Of a stretch of 64,000 nucleotides of DNA, positions 9,121 to 16,963 are shown one piece after another (position 1 is the stretch's first letter; the number at the start of each line of letters is the position of its first letter). This DNA comes from Tenacibaculum sp. 190524A05c (GTDB taxonomy: Bacteria; Bacteroidota; Bacteroidia; Flavobacteriales; Flavobacteriaceae). The translations under genes were made by a program, and so were the position numbers. A model generated the notes under the pieces. It was not told where the DNA came from and did no database searches. It saw only the letters and a list, made by a program, of their open reading frames with translations. The stretch lies in assembly GCF_964036595.1 (NCBI RefSeq), contig NZ_OZ038523.1, positions 3,478,501-3,542,500 of the forward strand, read 5' to 3'.

Positions 9121-10278
9121 TTATTTCGAAATAACTTTAACCGTTTCTTTTACTTGCTGAGCTAATGCTCTTGCTTTGTTTATATCTTCATTTACAATGG
9201 TTACATGGCCCATTTTACGAAATGGTTTTGTGTGTTTTTTTCCATAAATATGTGGAGTTACACCTTCTATTTCTAGAATATTTTCCATGTTTTCATAAAT
9301 AACATCACCTGTATGTCCTTCTGCGCCAACTAAATTCACCATAATACCAGCAACTTTACTGTCTGTATTTCCTAATGGAAGATTTAAAATACTACGAACA
9401 TGTTGCTCAAACTGACTTGTATAACTTGCTTCAATAGTGTAATGACCAGAATTATGGGTTCTTGGTGCTGCTTCATTTACTAAAATTTCGTCTTCTTGAG
9501 TTTGGAACATCTCAACGGCTAGTAAACCAATAAAGCCAAATTCATCGGCCACTTTTAAAGCAACTTCTCTTGCTTTTTTAGCTACTGCATCATCTATTCT
9601 AGCAGGACAAATAACATATTCTACCTGATTTGCTTCCGGATGAAATTCCATTTCCACTACAGGATATGTTTTTATTTCTCCTTTTTGATTTCTAGCAACA
9701 ATTACAGCTAATTCATTTTTAAAAGGAACTAATTTTTCTGCAATACATTCTCCTTCAGGTAATCCTTCTAAATCAGCGTAATTTTTTACAACTTTTACTC
9801 CGTTACCGTCATATCCAAATCTAGCAGATTTCCATACAAAAGGGAACTCTACAAGTCCGTTTTCATAAGAATGTTTTAATTCTTCTAAGTAAGCGAAGTG
9901 AGTAAAGTCTGCAGTTGGAATATTATGATCTTTGTAAAACTTTTTTTGTTGTGCTTTATTTTGAATTACTCTTAGATTTTCCGGTTTAGGGTAAATTGGT
10001 AATCCTTCTTTTTGAAGCTGATCTAAAGCATCAATATTTACATTTTCTATTTCAATAGTTAGTAAATCTACTGTTTTTCCGAAGTTATATACGGTATCGT
10101 AGTCTAATAAATCTCCTAGGTGAAATTCATTACAAATTTGAGCACAAGGAGCATCTTCAGATTTATCTAAAATAGATGTATAGATATCTAACTTTTGTGT
10201 TTCGGTAAGTAACATTTTTCCTAATTGTCCTCCACCTAGTACACCAAGTTTAAAGTTTGAAGAGAAATAATTTTTCAC
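9121..10278 (-). CDS. purK: 5-(carboxyamino)imidazole ribonucleotide synthase PurK
   Basis: A 385-residue ATP-grasp enzyme that carboxylates AIR with ATP and bicarbonate, feeding PurE. It shows the N-terminal GVLGGGQLGKML loop (biotin-carboxylase-like fold), the ATP-grasp segment FPFVWKSARFGYDGNGVKVV, the acidic ECIAEKLVPF strand and the C-terminal NEAAPRTHNSGHYTIEA motif typical of PurK. The start codon is GTG (10276-10278); no in-frame ATG lies near. A TAnnTTTG box at 10307-10314 fits a promoter about 30 bases upstream. Confidence 0.96.
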   Translation of the reverse strand: MKNYFSSNFKLGVLGGGQLGKMLLTETQKLDIYTSILDKSEDAPCAQICNEFHLGDLLDYDTVYNFGKTVDLLTIEIENVNIDALDQLQKEGLPIYPKPENLRVIQNKAQQKKFYKDHNIPTADFTHFAYLEELKHSYENGLVEFPFVWKSARFGYDGNGVKVVKNYADLEGLPEGECIAEKLVPFKNELAVIVARNQKGEIKTYPVVEMEFHPEANQVEYVICPARIDDAVAKKAREVALKVADEFGFIGLLAVEMFQTQEDEILVNEAAPRTHNSGHYTIEASYTSQFEQHVRSILNLPLGNTDSKVAGIMVNLVGAEGHTGDVIYENMENILEIEGVTPHIYGKKHTKPFRKMGHVTIVNEDINKARALAQQVKETVKVISK

Positions 10279-10306
10279 TTTAATAATTCAATTTGTGTTG
10301 TGCACA

Positions 10307-10314
10307 CAAAAGTA
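10307..10314 (-). promoter_or_regulatory. -7 box of the purK-purE operon
   Basis: TACTTTTG on the minus strand matches TAnnTTTG exactly, 28 bases before the purK GTG. No clear -33 element is seen. Confidence 0.45.
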
Positions 10315-10341
10315 ATAATCTTATTGATGTAGAAGAATTAT

Positions 10342-10749
10342 TTAACGGCTAATTTGCAGTGCAGTACTACTAATTTGTTGTACGTTATATTCTAAAGCGA
10401 AGCATCCATTACCATCAATTGGAGAACCGTTTAATGAATTGTATTCTTTCTGAGTACAAGGGCAAATCATTTTTAAACCGTCAAAAGTCATAAAAGAATT
10501 ACAATCTCGCTCAGGACATTCCATATCGTATGCCTTAAATGCAGTAGAAGTTCGTCTGATGATTAAAACTCGTCTCCCTCCTAAATTAATAATTGTACTT
10601 CCTCCTGGTACTTGAATGTCGATGAATTGAGGGTTAGATAAGTTTATGGTTTCATTTAATGTAATTCCAAAAAAACAATTGTTGATGTTAGTACTGTCAG
10701 AACAATTAAACATCAGTAAACCAATAAATAGAATTAGAATCTTTTTCAT
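10342..10749 (-). CDS. Rieske-like lipoprotein lacking the histidine ligands
   Basis: A 135-residue predicted lipoprotein: signal peptide with lipobox ending at C16 (LLMFNC). The C-terminal part resembles a Rieske ferredoxin fold, with ECPERDC (C78, C83) and ICPCTQKEYNSLNGSPI (C96, C98) at the places where Rieske proteins have CxH and CPCH. The two His ligands are replaced by Glu80 and Thr99, so a normal Rieske [2Fe-2S] cluster is not expected. The four remaining cysteines could form disulfides or an all-cysteine metal site. It lies alone, divergent from greA. Similarity to Rieske proteins is my reading of the motif spacing; function is unknown. Confidence 0.6.
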   Translation of the reverse strand: MKKILILFIGLLMFNCSDSTNINNCFFGITLNETINLSNPQFIDIQVPGGSTIINLGGRRVLIIRRTSTAFKAYDMECPERDCNSFMTFDGLKMICPCTQKEYNSLNGSPIDGNGCFALEYNVQQISSTALQISR

Positions 10750-10884
10750 TTTAAGAAACCTTTATGTATAGTTAAGAGGCGCTAATTTACAAATATTTTG
10801 TACATTTGTTAGACAATCTCATTCCTTACGGACTGGGATTTTTAATTTTATGACCCCTGATGGTAGATCGTCGTAAATAAGTGC

Positions 10885-10914
10885 TTCGCGTTATTATATG
10901 ATTTAAAACGCGAA
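10885..10914 (+). repeat. Inverted repeat upstream of greA
   Basis: Perfect 8-bp arms TTCGCGTT (10885-10892) and AACGCGAA (10907-10914) with a 14-base AT-rich centre, 32 bases before the greA ATG. No T-run follows, so it reads as an operator or leader hairpin and not as a terminator. Confidence 0.5.
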
Positions 10915-10946
10915 CAAATCAAATTAATTATTTAAATCTAGAAGAA

Positions 10947-11420
10947 ATGAGTCAAGTATCATATTATACAGAAGAAGGATTAAAGAAACTTAAAGACGAG
11001 TTAGCTCAATTAGAGCAAGTGGAAAGACCAAGAGTTTCTCAAGAAATAGCCGATGCAAGAGATAAAGGAGATTTAAGTGAGAATGCAGAATATCATGCAG
11101 CAAAAGAAGAGCAATCGTTATTAGAAACTAAAATAGCGAAACTTAAGAATGTTGTTGCAAGTGCTAGAATTATTGATGAAAGTCAATTAGATACTTCTAA
11201 AATTTTAATTCATTCTATCGTAAAACTTAAAAATCCTGCTAATGGAATGGAGTTTACTTACACGTTAGTTGCAGATAGTGAAAGTGATGTAAGAAATGGA
11301 AAACTTTCTGTTAACTCTCCAATTGGTAAAGGATTACTAGGAAAGAAAGTAGGAGAGATCGCAGAAATTCAAGTTCCGAACGGTTTAATGAAATTCGAAA
11401 TCCTCGAGATTTCTAGATAA
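10947..11420 (+). CDS. greA: Transcription elongation factor GreA
   Basis: A 157-residue factor that binds the secondary channel of RNA polymerase and stimulates cleavage of backtracked transcripts. The N-terminal coiled coil (about 10-75) has the tip motif DARDKGDLSENAEYHAAKEE with the acidic residues needed for cleavage, and the C-terminal FKBP-like domain ends with SPIGKGLLGKKVGEIAEIQVPNG split over two family blocks. The length is standard. It is followed 14 bases later by a strong terminator at 11435-11462, so it is monocistronic. Confidence 0.97.
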   Translation: MSQVSYYTEEGLKKLKDELAQLEQVERPRVSQEIADARDKGDLSENAEYHAAKEEQSLLETKIAKLKNVVASARIIDESQLDTSKILIHSIVKLKNPANGMEFTYTLVADSESDVRNGKLSVNSPIGKGLLGKKVGEIAEIQVPNGLMKFEILEISR

Positions 11421-11434
11421 AAAAAGAATCTTGG

Positions 11435-11462
11435 CGCGTTGTTTGTACAACGCGTTTTTTAT
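11435..11462 (+). terminator. Intrinsic terminator of greA
   Basis: An 8-bp GC-rich stem (CGCGTTGT 11435-11442 with ACAACGCG 11447-11454), TTGT loop and a run of T residues from 11455. It lies between greA and the HIT gene and fixes the HIT start downstream of it. Confidence 0.9.
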
Positions 11463-11487
11463 TACATTTACCTTCAAAATAAATATA

Positions 11488-11880
11488 ATGGCAAGCATTT
11501 TTACTAAAATAGTTAATGGAGAAATTCCATCTTATAAAATAGCAGAGAACGATGATTTTTATGCGTTTTTAGATATAAACCCTAATTCTGCTGGTCATAC
11601 ATTAGTTATTCCAAAAAAGGAAGAGAATAAAATCTTCGATTTATCTAAAGAAGAATACTCTGGACTAATGGATTTTAGTTATCGCGTAGCTAAAGCTTTG
11701 GAAAAGGCAGTACCTTGTGAACGAATTGGTATGAGTGTTATTGGTTTAGAAGTTCCACATGTACATGTTCATTTGATTCCTATTAATACTATGGCAGATA
11801 TGCAGTTTGTAAAAAAGGAAAAATTATCAAATGATGAATTTGTAGCCTTAGCCAATAAAATTGCGGAAAACTTTCAATAG
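11488..11880 (+). CDS. HIT-family hydrolase (HINT-like)
   Basis: A 130-residue cytosolic histidine-triad protein. It begins MASIFTKIVNGEIPSYKI, the standard start of bacterial HinT-type proteins, and carries the triad H91-V-H93-V-H95 followed by LIPI. Such enzymes hydrolyse nucleoside phosphoramidates and acyl-adenylates. The reading frame stays open back to a TTG at 11431, but that stretch is the greA terminator hairpin, so the ATG at 11488 is the correct start. The small membrane-protein gene begins 2 bases after its stop. Confidence 0.93.
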   Translation: MASIFTKIVNGEIPSYKIAENDDFYAFLDINPNSAGHTLVIPKKEENKIFDLSKEEYSGLMDFSYRVAKALEKAVPCERIGMSVIGLEVPHVHVHLIPINTMADMQFVKKEKLSNDEFVALANKIAENFQ

Positions 11881-11882
11881 TC

Positions 11883-12065
11883 ATGAAAAAGTGGCTTAAA
11901 GCTGGACTTGTCTGGGGACTTTTAATGTTCGTTATAATGACCTTTATTTATCCATATTACAACAATGAAGAAATTACACTTAAAAAAGTTGTAATTGGAT
12001 TTGTTGTTTGGACCTTAGGTGGAATTTTATTCGGAAGAACTCTAAAAAGAAATTACAAAGAATAA
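11883..12065 (+). CDS. Small two-TM membrane protein, unknown function
   Basis: A 60-residue basic protein with two hydrophobic segments (about 5-24 and 37-52) separated by a short polar loop, ending KRNYKE. It follows the HIT gene by 2 bases and is convergent with the histidine kinase gene (4 bases between stops), so it is most likely co-transcribed with the HIT gene. The tight packing and coherent two-helix topology support a real gene. No family is recognised. Confidence 0.65.
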   Translation: MKKWLKAGLVWGLLMFVIMTFIYPYYNNEEITLKKVVIGFVVWTLGGILFGRTLKRNYKE

Positions 12066-12069
12066 CTTG

Positions 12070-13218
12070 TTAAGCTTTATCTAATTGAATTTCAAAAGTG
12101 GTTCCTTTATTTATTTCAGATTTTTTAACGAATATTTTCCCTTTATGGTAATCTTCTATAATTCGTTTTGATAAAGATAATCCTAATCCCCAACCTCGTT
12201 TTTTAGTCGTAAATCCTGGTCTAAAAACCTGACTAAACTTCGATTTAGGTATTCCTTTTCCAGTATCTGAAATTAAGACTATTATGCGATAGTTGTCTTC
12301 ATTGATATCTACGGATACTGCACCTTTACCTTGCATTGCATCTATAGCATTCTTAATTAGGTTTTCAATTACCCAACCATATAATTCGGTATTTATGTTT
12401 ACTAAAATCTCATCCGTTGAACTTTGAAACGTAAATTCAACCTGTTTAGAACTTCTCGATTTTAAGTAGTTAAAAATATTACTAGTTACTGCAACAACGT
12501 TGTTTTCTTCAAGACTTGGCAGCGAACCTATTTTAGAAAAACGATTGGCGATAATATTTAATCGATCAACATCTTTTTCTATTTCTGTAACATATTCTTG
12601 ATTAATGTTTTCGGTTTTTAGAATAGTCACCCAACCTAAAAGAGATGAAAGAGGAGTTCCTATTTGATGAGCTGTTTCCTTAGCCATTCCAGTCCAAAGT
12701 TTATTCTGATCGGCAATTTTACTCGAGTTAAAGAATAGATATATTACGCCTAAAAATAAACCTAAAATCAAAATGAGAGCAACAGGGTAATAGGTCAATT
12801 TTTGTAGAAGATCTGAATCCCTGTAATAAATGAATTCTTTTTTACCCAAGTAATTGATCTCAATAGGATCATTTTGGTTTTTCATGATCTCAAGTTGCTC
12901 TTGTAAGTATAAAGGATCGCTAGTTCTATTGCTATCTAAATTATGATCTTCTCCGATGGTACCATTTTCACTTACGGAGATACAAGGAGTATCATTATTT
13001 TCAAGAACTTTAAGTTCTAAGTTCATGTCTGCATCTAAATTCGGGTTGTTTCCAAATTCTTGAATTGCAGTAGCAAACAATTCCATTTTTACCCTTTCTT
13101 CATGTTTGAATTTTTTAAAAAACACGTAAGTATTCCACAGAATTAGTGATACTATCACAACAGAGATAAGAATAATTAGCCTTTTCCCTAAAAACAGTTT
13201 CTTTAAAGAGTTGATCAT
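12070..13218 (-). CDS. Membrane sensor histidine kinase
   Basis: A 382-residue inner-membrane kinase. One TM lies at about 13-33, a periplasmic region of about 110 residues follows, and a second TM lies at about 140-162. The dimerisation/phospho-acceptor box is AHQIGTPLSSLLGW with the His near residue 184, and the GHKL ATPase domain has the N-box NLIKNAIDAM, G1 DTGKGIPKSKF and G2 GWGLGLSLSKRIIEDYHKG. No receiver domain or neighbouring response-regulator gene is visible, so it is an orphan kinase. The input signal is unknown. Confidence 0.9.
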   Translation of the reverse strand: MINSLKKLFLGKRLIILISVVIVSLILWNTYVFFKKFKHEERVKMELFATAIQEFGNNPNLDADMNLELKVLENNDTPCISVSENGTIGEDHNLDSNRTSDPLYLQEQLEIMKNQNDPIEINYLGKKEFIYYRDSDLLQKLTYYPVALILILGLFLGVIYLFFNSSKIADQNKLWTGMAKETAHQIGTPLSSLLGWVTILKTENINQEYVTEIEKDVDRLNIIANRFSKIGSLPSLEENNVVAVTSNIFNYLKSRSSKQVEFTFQSSTDEILVNINTELYGWVIENLIKNAIDAMQGKGAVSVDINEDNYRIIVLISDTGKGIPKSKFSQVFRPGFTTKKRGWGLGLSLSKRIIEDYHKGKIFVKKSEINKGTTFEIQLDKA

Positions 13219-13302
13219 AATTCAAATATAAACTATTCTTAAGTATAACTTTATTGTTAAATCCATAGTATATTTACAGTACAAAAATCTAAACAACAAC
13301 TC

Positions 13303-14163
13303 ATGTTAACAATTGATCCTAAAGAAGTATCTACAGGAAAATTACATCAATATTTACTAGGAGCAATAGCACCTAGGCCAATTGCTTTTGCAAGTACCAT
13401 AGATGAAGACGGAAATCCGAATTTATCACCTTTTAGTTTTTTTAATGTATTTGGAGCGAATCCTCCAATTATGATTTTTTCTCCAGCGAGAAGCGTAAGA
13501 AATAACACGACAAAACATACTTTAGATAATGCTGAAATCACTAAAGAGGTTGTAATTAATGTTGTGAATTATGATATTGTACAACAAATGTCTTTAAGTA
13601 GTACAATGTATCCTAAAGGTGTAAACGAGTTTGAGAAAGCAGGTTTAACTATGTTGCCTTCAGAAGTAGTAAAACCATTTAGAGTAGCAGAATCACCAGC
13701 TCAATTTGAGTGTAAAGTTATAGATATTATTTACACAGGAAAAGAGGGAGGAGCAGGCAATTTAATCGTTTGTGAAGTTGTAAAAGTTCATGTCAAAGAA
13801 GAAGTGCTTGATGATGATGGATTAATCGACCAACATAAAATAGATTTAGTTGCTCGTGCAGGAGGAAGTTACTATTCAAGAGCAAGGGATGGATTTTTTG
13901 AAATTCCAAAACCATTATCAACTTTAGGAATAGGTGTAGATCAAATTCCTGCTGAAATTAGAAATAGCAATGTCTTAACCGGAAATAATTTGGGAGTTCT
14001 AGGTAATGTTGAAGAAATGCCAAGTCAAGCTGTTGTTGATAACTTTGCTAAAGAACATCCTGAGTATGTTGGAGTATCAGAAGAAAAAAAGCATACATTT
14101 GCACAAGAATATTTATTAAAGAATGACGTTGAAAGTGCATGGAAAGTACTTTTAATTAAATAA
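13303..14163 (+). CDS. Flavin reductase-like FMN-binding protein
   Basis: A 286-residue cytosolic protein of the flavin reductase-like split-barrel family. The FMN-binding start PRPIAFASTIDEDGNPNLSP (about 26-45) and SFFNVFGANPPIMIFSPARS (about 46-65) are characteristic, as is EFEKAGLTMLPSEVVKP. The C-terminal third (200-286) is an extension common in Bacteroidota members. It likely binds FMN and reduces flavin or acts as an oxygenase partner; no monooxygenase gene is adjacent. The DUF3127 gene starts 7 bases later, so the pair forms an operon. Confidence 0.88.
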   Translation: MLTIDPKEVSTGKLHQYLLGAIAPRPIAFASTIDEDGNPNLSPFSFFNVFGANPPIMIFSPARSVRNNTTKHTLDNAEITKEVVINVVNYDIVQQMSLSSTMYPKGVNEFEKAGLTMLPSEVVKPFRVAESPAQFECKVIDIIYTGKEGGAGNLIVCEVVKVHVKEEVLDDDGLIDQHKIDLVARAGGSYYSRARDGFFEIPKPLSTLGIGVDQIPAEIRNSNVLTGNNLGVLGNVEEMPSQAVVDNFAKEHPEYVGVSEEKKHTFAQEYLLKNDVESAWKVLLIK

Positions 14164-14170
14164 GAAGATT

Positions 14171-14539
14171 ATGGAAGTTATAGGGAAGATTAAAATTATT
14201 AACGAAACACAGACTTTTGGAAGTAACGGATTCAGAAAAAGAGAAGTAGTAGTAACTACTGATGAGCAGTATCCTCAAATGTTGATGATTGAGTTTGTTC
14301 AGGACAAGTGTGATTTATTAAATAATTTCCAAGTTGGACAAGATGTTAAAGTTTCAATTAACTTAAGAGGTAGAGAGTGGATTAATCCAGAAGGAAAGGC
14401 GATGTATTTCAACTCTATTCAAGGATGGAGAATTGAGAACTTACAACAAGCATCTGCTCCACAGAACATGCCACCAGTTGATCAATTTCAACCAGCTCCA
14501 GATTTAACTGATAATGAGCCAGATGATTTACCTTTCTAA
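14171..14539 (+). CDS. DUF3127 protein with SSB-like acidic C-terminal tip
   Basis: A 122-residue soluble protein. Residues 1-95 match the DUF3127 family (EVIGKIKIINETQTFGSNGF, then REVVVTT and NLRGREWINPEGKAMYFNS), a small beta-barrel family thought to be OB-fold-like. A flexible Pro/Gln-rich linker leads to the last residues DNEPDDLPF, which copy the conserved acidic-hydrophobic tip of bacterial single-stranded DNA-binding proteins that recruits repair and replication partners. A nucleic-acid-related role is therefore plausible but unproven. It is the last gene of the flavin reductase operon, ended by the hairpin at 14566-14593. Confidence 0.85.
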   Translation: MEVIGKIKIINETQTFGSNGFRKREVVVTTDEQYPQMLMIEFVQDKCDLLNNFQVGQDVKVSINLRGREWINPEGKAMYFNSIQGWRIENLQQASAPQNMPPVDQFQPAPDLTDNEPDDLPF

Positions 14540-14565
14540 GGAAAAGTAAATTAGATATAAAAATA

Positions 14566-14593
14566 AAAAAGAGTACAGAAATGTACTCTTTTT
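14566..14593. terminator. Bidirectional terminator with GAAA tetraloop
   Basis: A 12-bp stem (14566-14577 with 14582-14593) closed by a GAAA loop, with A-rich left and T-rich right flanks, so it works in both directions. It ends the flavin reductase-DUF3127 operon and the convergent DUF1456 gene, whose stop codon it touches. Confidence 0.9.
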
Positions 14594-14838
14594 TATTTTT
14601 TATTGTCTCTTGGAGGCATTGGACCTCGTAGATGTATTATTAAACCGTTTAAAAAGTTTCGTAAGATTTGATCCCCACACTCCATGTATTTAGGATGATC
14701 TTCTTTTCTAAAAAACGCTCCTAATTCTGCCTTTGAAACTTTAAAGTCTACCAATGCACAAATCTCAATAATATCAGTATCTCTTAATTTATGAGCTACT
14801 CTTAATTTTTTAAAAATATCGTTATTCGTTAATGCCAT
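14593..14838 (-). CDS. DUF1456 family protein (YehS-like, single repeat)
   Basis: An 81-residue soluble protein. It starts MALTNNDIFKKLRVAHKL and contains ALVDFKVSKAELGAFFRKED and QILRNFLNGLIIHLRG, the signature of DUF1456. Enterobacterial YehS is about 156 residues with two such units; this protein has one unit plus a short tail PMPPRDNKK. Function is unknown in the whole family. It lies 22 bases downstream of the VTT-family gene and probably shares its promoter. Confidence 0.85.
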   Translation of the reverse strand: MALTNNDIFKKLRVAHKLRDTDIIEICALVDFKVSKAELGAFFRKEDHPKYMECGDQILRNFLNGLIIHLRGPMPPRDNKK

Positions 14839-14860
14839 ACTACAAAAATAGAATTAGTTA

Positions 14861-15484
14861 TTAATTTACAACAGAGAATATTGCCCATGCGTAAATTGCA
14901 AAACGTAAAAAACGGAATAGCCCGAATAGAATAACATTCTTTACTGGGTATTTTATCATTCCAGCAGTTAAACAACTAATAGCAAAAGGTAATGGTAATA
15001 ATGCACCAACTAAAATTAAGAATCCTCCCCACTTTTTAGTATTTTTTAGGTGCTTAGCCATTTTAACTTCTAAATACTCTTTAACGGCTCCAATTTTTAA
15101 AGAAGCTTTACCAATATAATACGCTAAAATTCCACCTAGATAAGATAAAGTAGCAAGTATAACTAAATTTAAGATCGGATCAGAAGTCTTTTTAGACCAT
15201 GCAATAAAAATTTCTGGAGGTATCAATCCTAATATAGTTTCGGAAGCAAAAAATGTAATCAGTAAACTAGTTCTAGAGAACGTTTCTGTCATTTTTTGCA
15301 GCCCGTCATTTATATTATAAACGTAGTTGTTAAATAAGAATAAAGCAATAACCACTAGTACCAGTGGTAAAAATGCCTTCTTTAAACTTTCCCATATAAA
15401 CATGTAAAATCCAGTACGCTGATAATAGTTATGCAGGCGTTTTACATGTGCATCTTTATTCTTCTTTTTTTTATTTTTTGTCAT
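14861..15484 (-). CDS. VTT (SNARE-associated/DedA-like) membrane protein, YqaA family
   Basis: A 207-residue inner-membrane protein with a basic N-terminus (MTKNKKKKNK) and about five hydrophobic segments; the core includes LIPPEIFIAWSKK, GGILAYYIGKAS and GALLPLPFAISCLTAGMIKYP, typical of the VTT/YqaA group that is linked to lipid scrambling and envelope homeostasis. The frame stays open to a TTG at 15514 and has another ATG at 15496. The TTG lies inside the -7 box (15512-15519), so it cannot be translated from that promoter; ATG 15484 gives the family-like basic start, while 15496 remains possible. Confidence 0.85.
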   Translation of the reverse strand: MTKNKKKKNKDAHVKRLHNYYQRTGFYMFIWESLKKAFLPLVLVVIALFLFNNYVYNINDGLQKMTETFSRTSLLITFFASETILGLIPPEIFIAWSKKTSDPILNLVILATLSYLGGILAYYIGKASLKIGAVKEYLEVKMAKHLKNTKKWGGFLILVGALLPLPFAISCLTAGMIKYPVKNVILFGLFRFLRFAIYAWAIFSVVN

Positions 15485-15511
15485 TATCGTCGCCATCAAA
15501 CAATTAGGGCG

Positions 15512-15541
15512 CAAAAATAGAGAGGAATTTAGTATTACAAA
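15512..15541 (-). promoter_or_regulatory. Full Bacteroidota-type promoter of the VTT-family gene
   Basis: On the minus strand TTTG (15541-15538) is followed by an 18-base spacer and TATTTTTG (15519-15512), close to the consensus TTTG-N19-TAnnTTTG. The expected transcript start near 15506 leaves a leader of about 22 bases. Confidence 0.65.
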
Positions 15542-15580
15542 AATTAAATCTTATTATTTTTAAACGCTAATTAAACTATT

Positions 15581-16963
15581 ATGAAGATTACAAAAATCAT
15601 AGAGAATCTTTTTAAGAAATACATTCCTTCACCTTTTACAATAGCGGTACTATTGACATTGGTAACTCTGGCACTGGCTTTAGGATTTACAAGACCGGAA
15701 AATCAATCACTTTTGAATTATAGTGTTGATATTTTAAAGTTTTGGGAGCAGGGGATTTGGAATAATGGACTGCTTGTTTTTGCTTATCAAATGATGCTGA
15801 TTTTGGTATTAGGACATGTATTGGTTTTGAGTAAACCGATGAGCAATTTAATATTGAAACTCACAAAATATTGTACAACAACAGCTAATAGTGCTATGTT
15901 GGTAAGTACGGTTACCATGCTTGTTGCTTTTTTCAATTGGGGATTAGGTTTAATTTTTGGAGCCTTATTAGCACGAAAAGTTGCAGAAGATGCACAACGT
16001 AGAGGTCTAAAACTCAATTATCCAATTATAGGAGCTTCAGGTTATGTTGGTTTAATGGTTTGGCATGGTGGGATTTCAGGATCCGCGCCAATAAAAATTA
16101 ATGAAAAAGGACATATAAAGTCTTTAATGGATTCGGTTTCCTCTGATGCTACACTGGCAAAAATACCAGAGTTGATAGATTATAGTCAAACAGTTTTTAG
16201 TTGGTGGAATTTATTAATATTCGCAATTGTAGTTATTGCCGTTGCTTCTACATTTTATGTAATGGGAAAAAAAGCGGACCCAACAGAAATCAATTTATTG
16301 GAATACAATTTGGATGATTCTTCAGAGGTTCCTCAAGATAAAGCAGAGAAACTTGACAGCTCATCAATCTTGGGTTATATAATTGGAGGAATTATTTTAA
16401 TTACTTTCTTTTTACGTTATCAAAAAGATTTGGCATCGTTAAAAATTACTCCAAACCTTATTAACTTTTTTATGTTTGGTTTAGCGATTATTCTTCATAA
16501 GAATGTTAAAAATTTTACTAATGCCGTTGGAAAATCAATATCTGATGTTTCTGGGATTTTGATTCAATTCCCACTGTACTTTGGTATTATGGGAATTATG
16601 AAATCTACAGGAATGGTTGCTTTAATTTCTGGATTTTTTGTCTCTATTTCAAATGCTACAACATTACCAATTTTTACTTTTTTTAGTGCTGGTTTAGTGA
16701 ATATTTTTGTTCCTAGTGGAGGTGGTCAATGGGTAGTGCAAGGTCCAGTAGTAGTAGAATCTGCTTTACAATTAGGAGTTCCATTGCCTAAGGCAATTAT
16801 GGCGCTAGCCTATGGAGACCAGGTTACAAATATGTTGCAACCTTTTTGGGCGTTACCGTTATTGGGAATTACTAAATTGAAGGCAAAAGAAATTCTTCCA
16901 TATACATTAATTGCGATGTTCGTTGGAAGCGCTATTTACTTATTAGGATTACTTATTTTTTAA
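15581..16963 (+). CDS. Short-chain fatty acid transporter family (AtoE/TIGR00366)
   Basis: A 460-residue polytopic inner-membrane protein with about 11-12 hydrophobic helices. Conserved family stretches include FNWGLGLIFGALLARKVAED, MVWHGGISGSAPI, FPLYFGIMGIMKSTG and FVPSGGGQWVVQGPVV, which match the AtoE/short-chain fatty acid uptake family. The substrate is predicted to be acetoacetate, butyrate or a related acid; no acetoacetate-degradation genes are beside it, so this is family knowledge. Its stop overlaps the start of aat by one base (TAATG), indicating translational coupling. Confidence 0.88.
   Translation: MKITKIIENLFKKYIPSPFTIAVLLTLVTLALALGFTRPENQSLLNYSVDILKFWEQGIWNNGLLVFAYQMMLILVLGHVLVLSKPMSNLILKLTKYCTTTANSAMLVSTVTMLVAFFNWGLGLIFGALLARKVAEDAQRRGLKLNYPIIGASGYVGLMVWHGGISGSAPIKINEKGHIKSLMDSVSSDATLAKIPELIDYSQTVFSWWNLLIFAIVVIAVASTFYVMGKKADPTEINLLEYNLDDSSEVPQDKAEKLDSSSILGYIIGGIILITFFLRYQKDLASLKITPNLINFFMFGLAIILHKNVKNFTNAVGKSISDVSGILIQFPLYFGIMGIMKSTGMVALISGFFVSISNATTLPIFTFFSAGLVNIFVPSGGGQWVVQGPVVVESALQLGVPLPKAIMALAYGDQVTNMLQPFWALPLLGITKLKAKEILPYTLIAMFVGSAIYLLGLLIF

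Noticed and set aside
11431-11487. N-terminal extension of the HIT protein from a TTG
   Set aside because: The stretch is the greA terminator hairpin and T-run; the conserved HIT start begins at ATG 11488.
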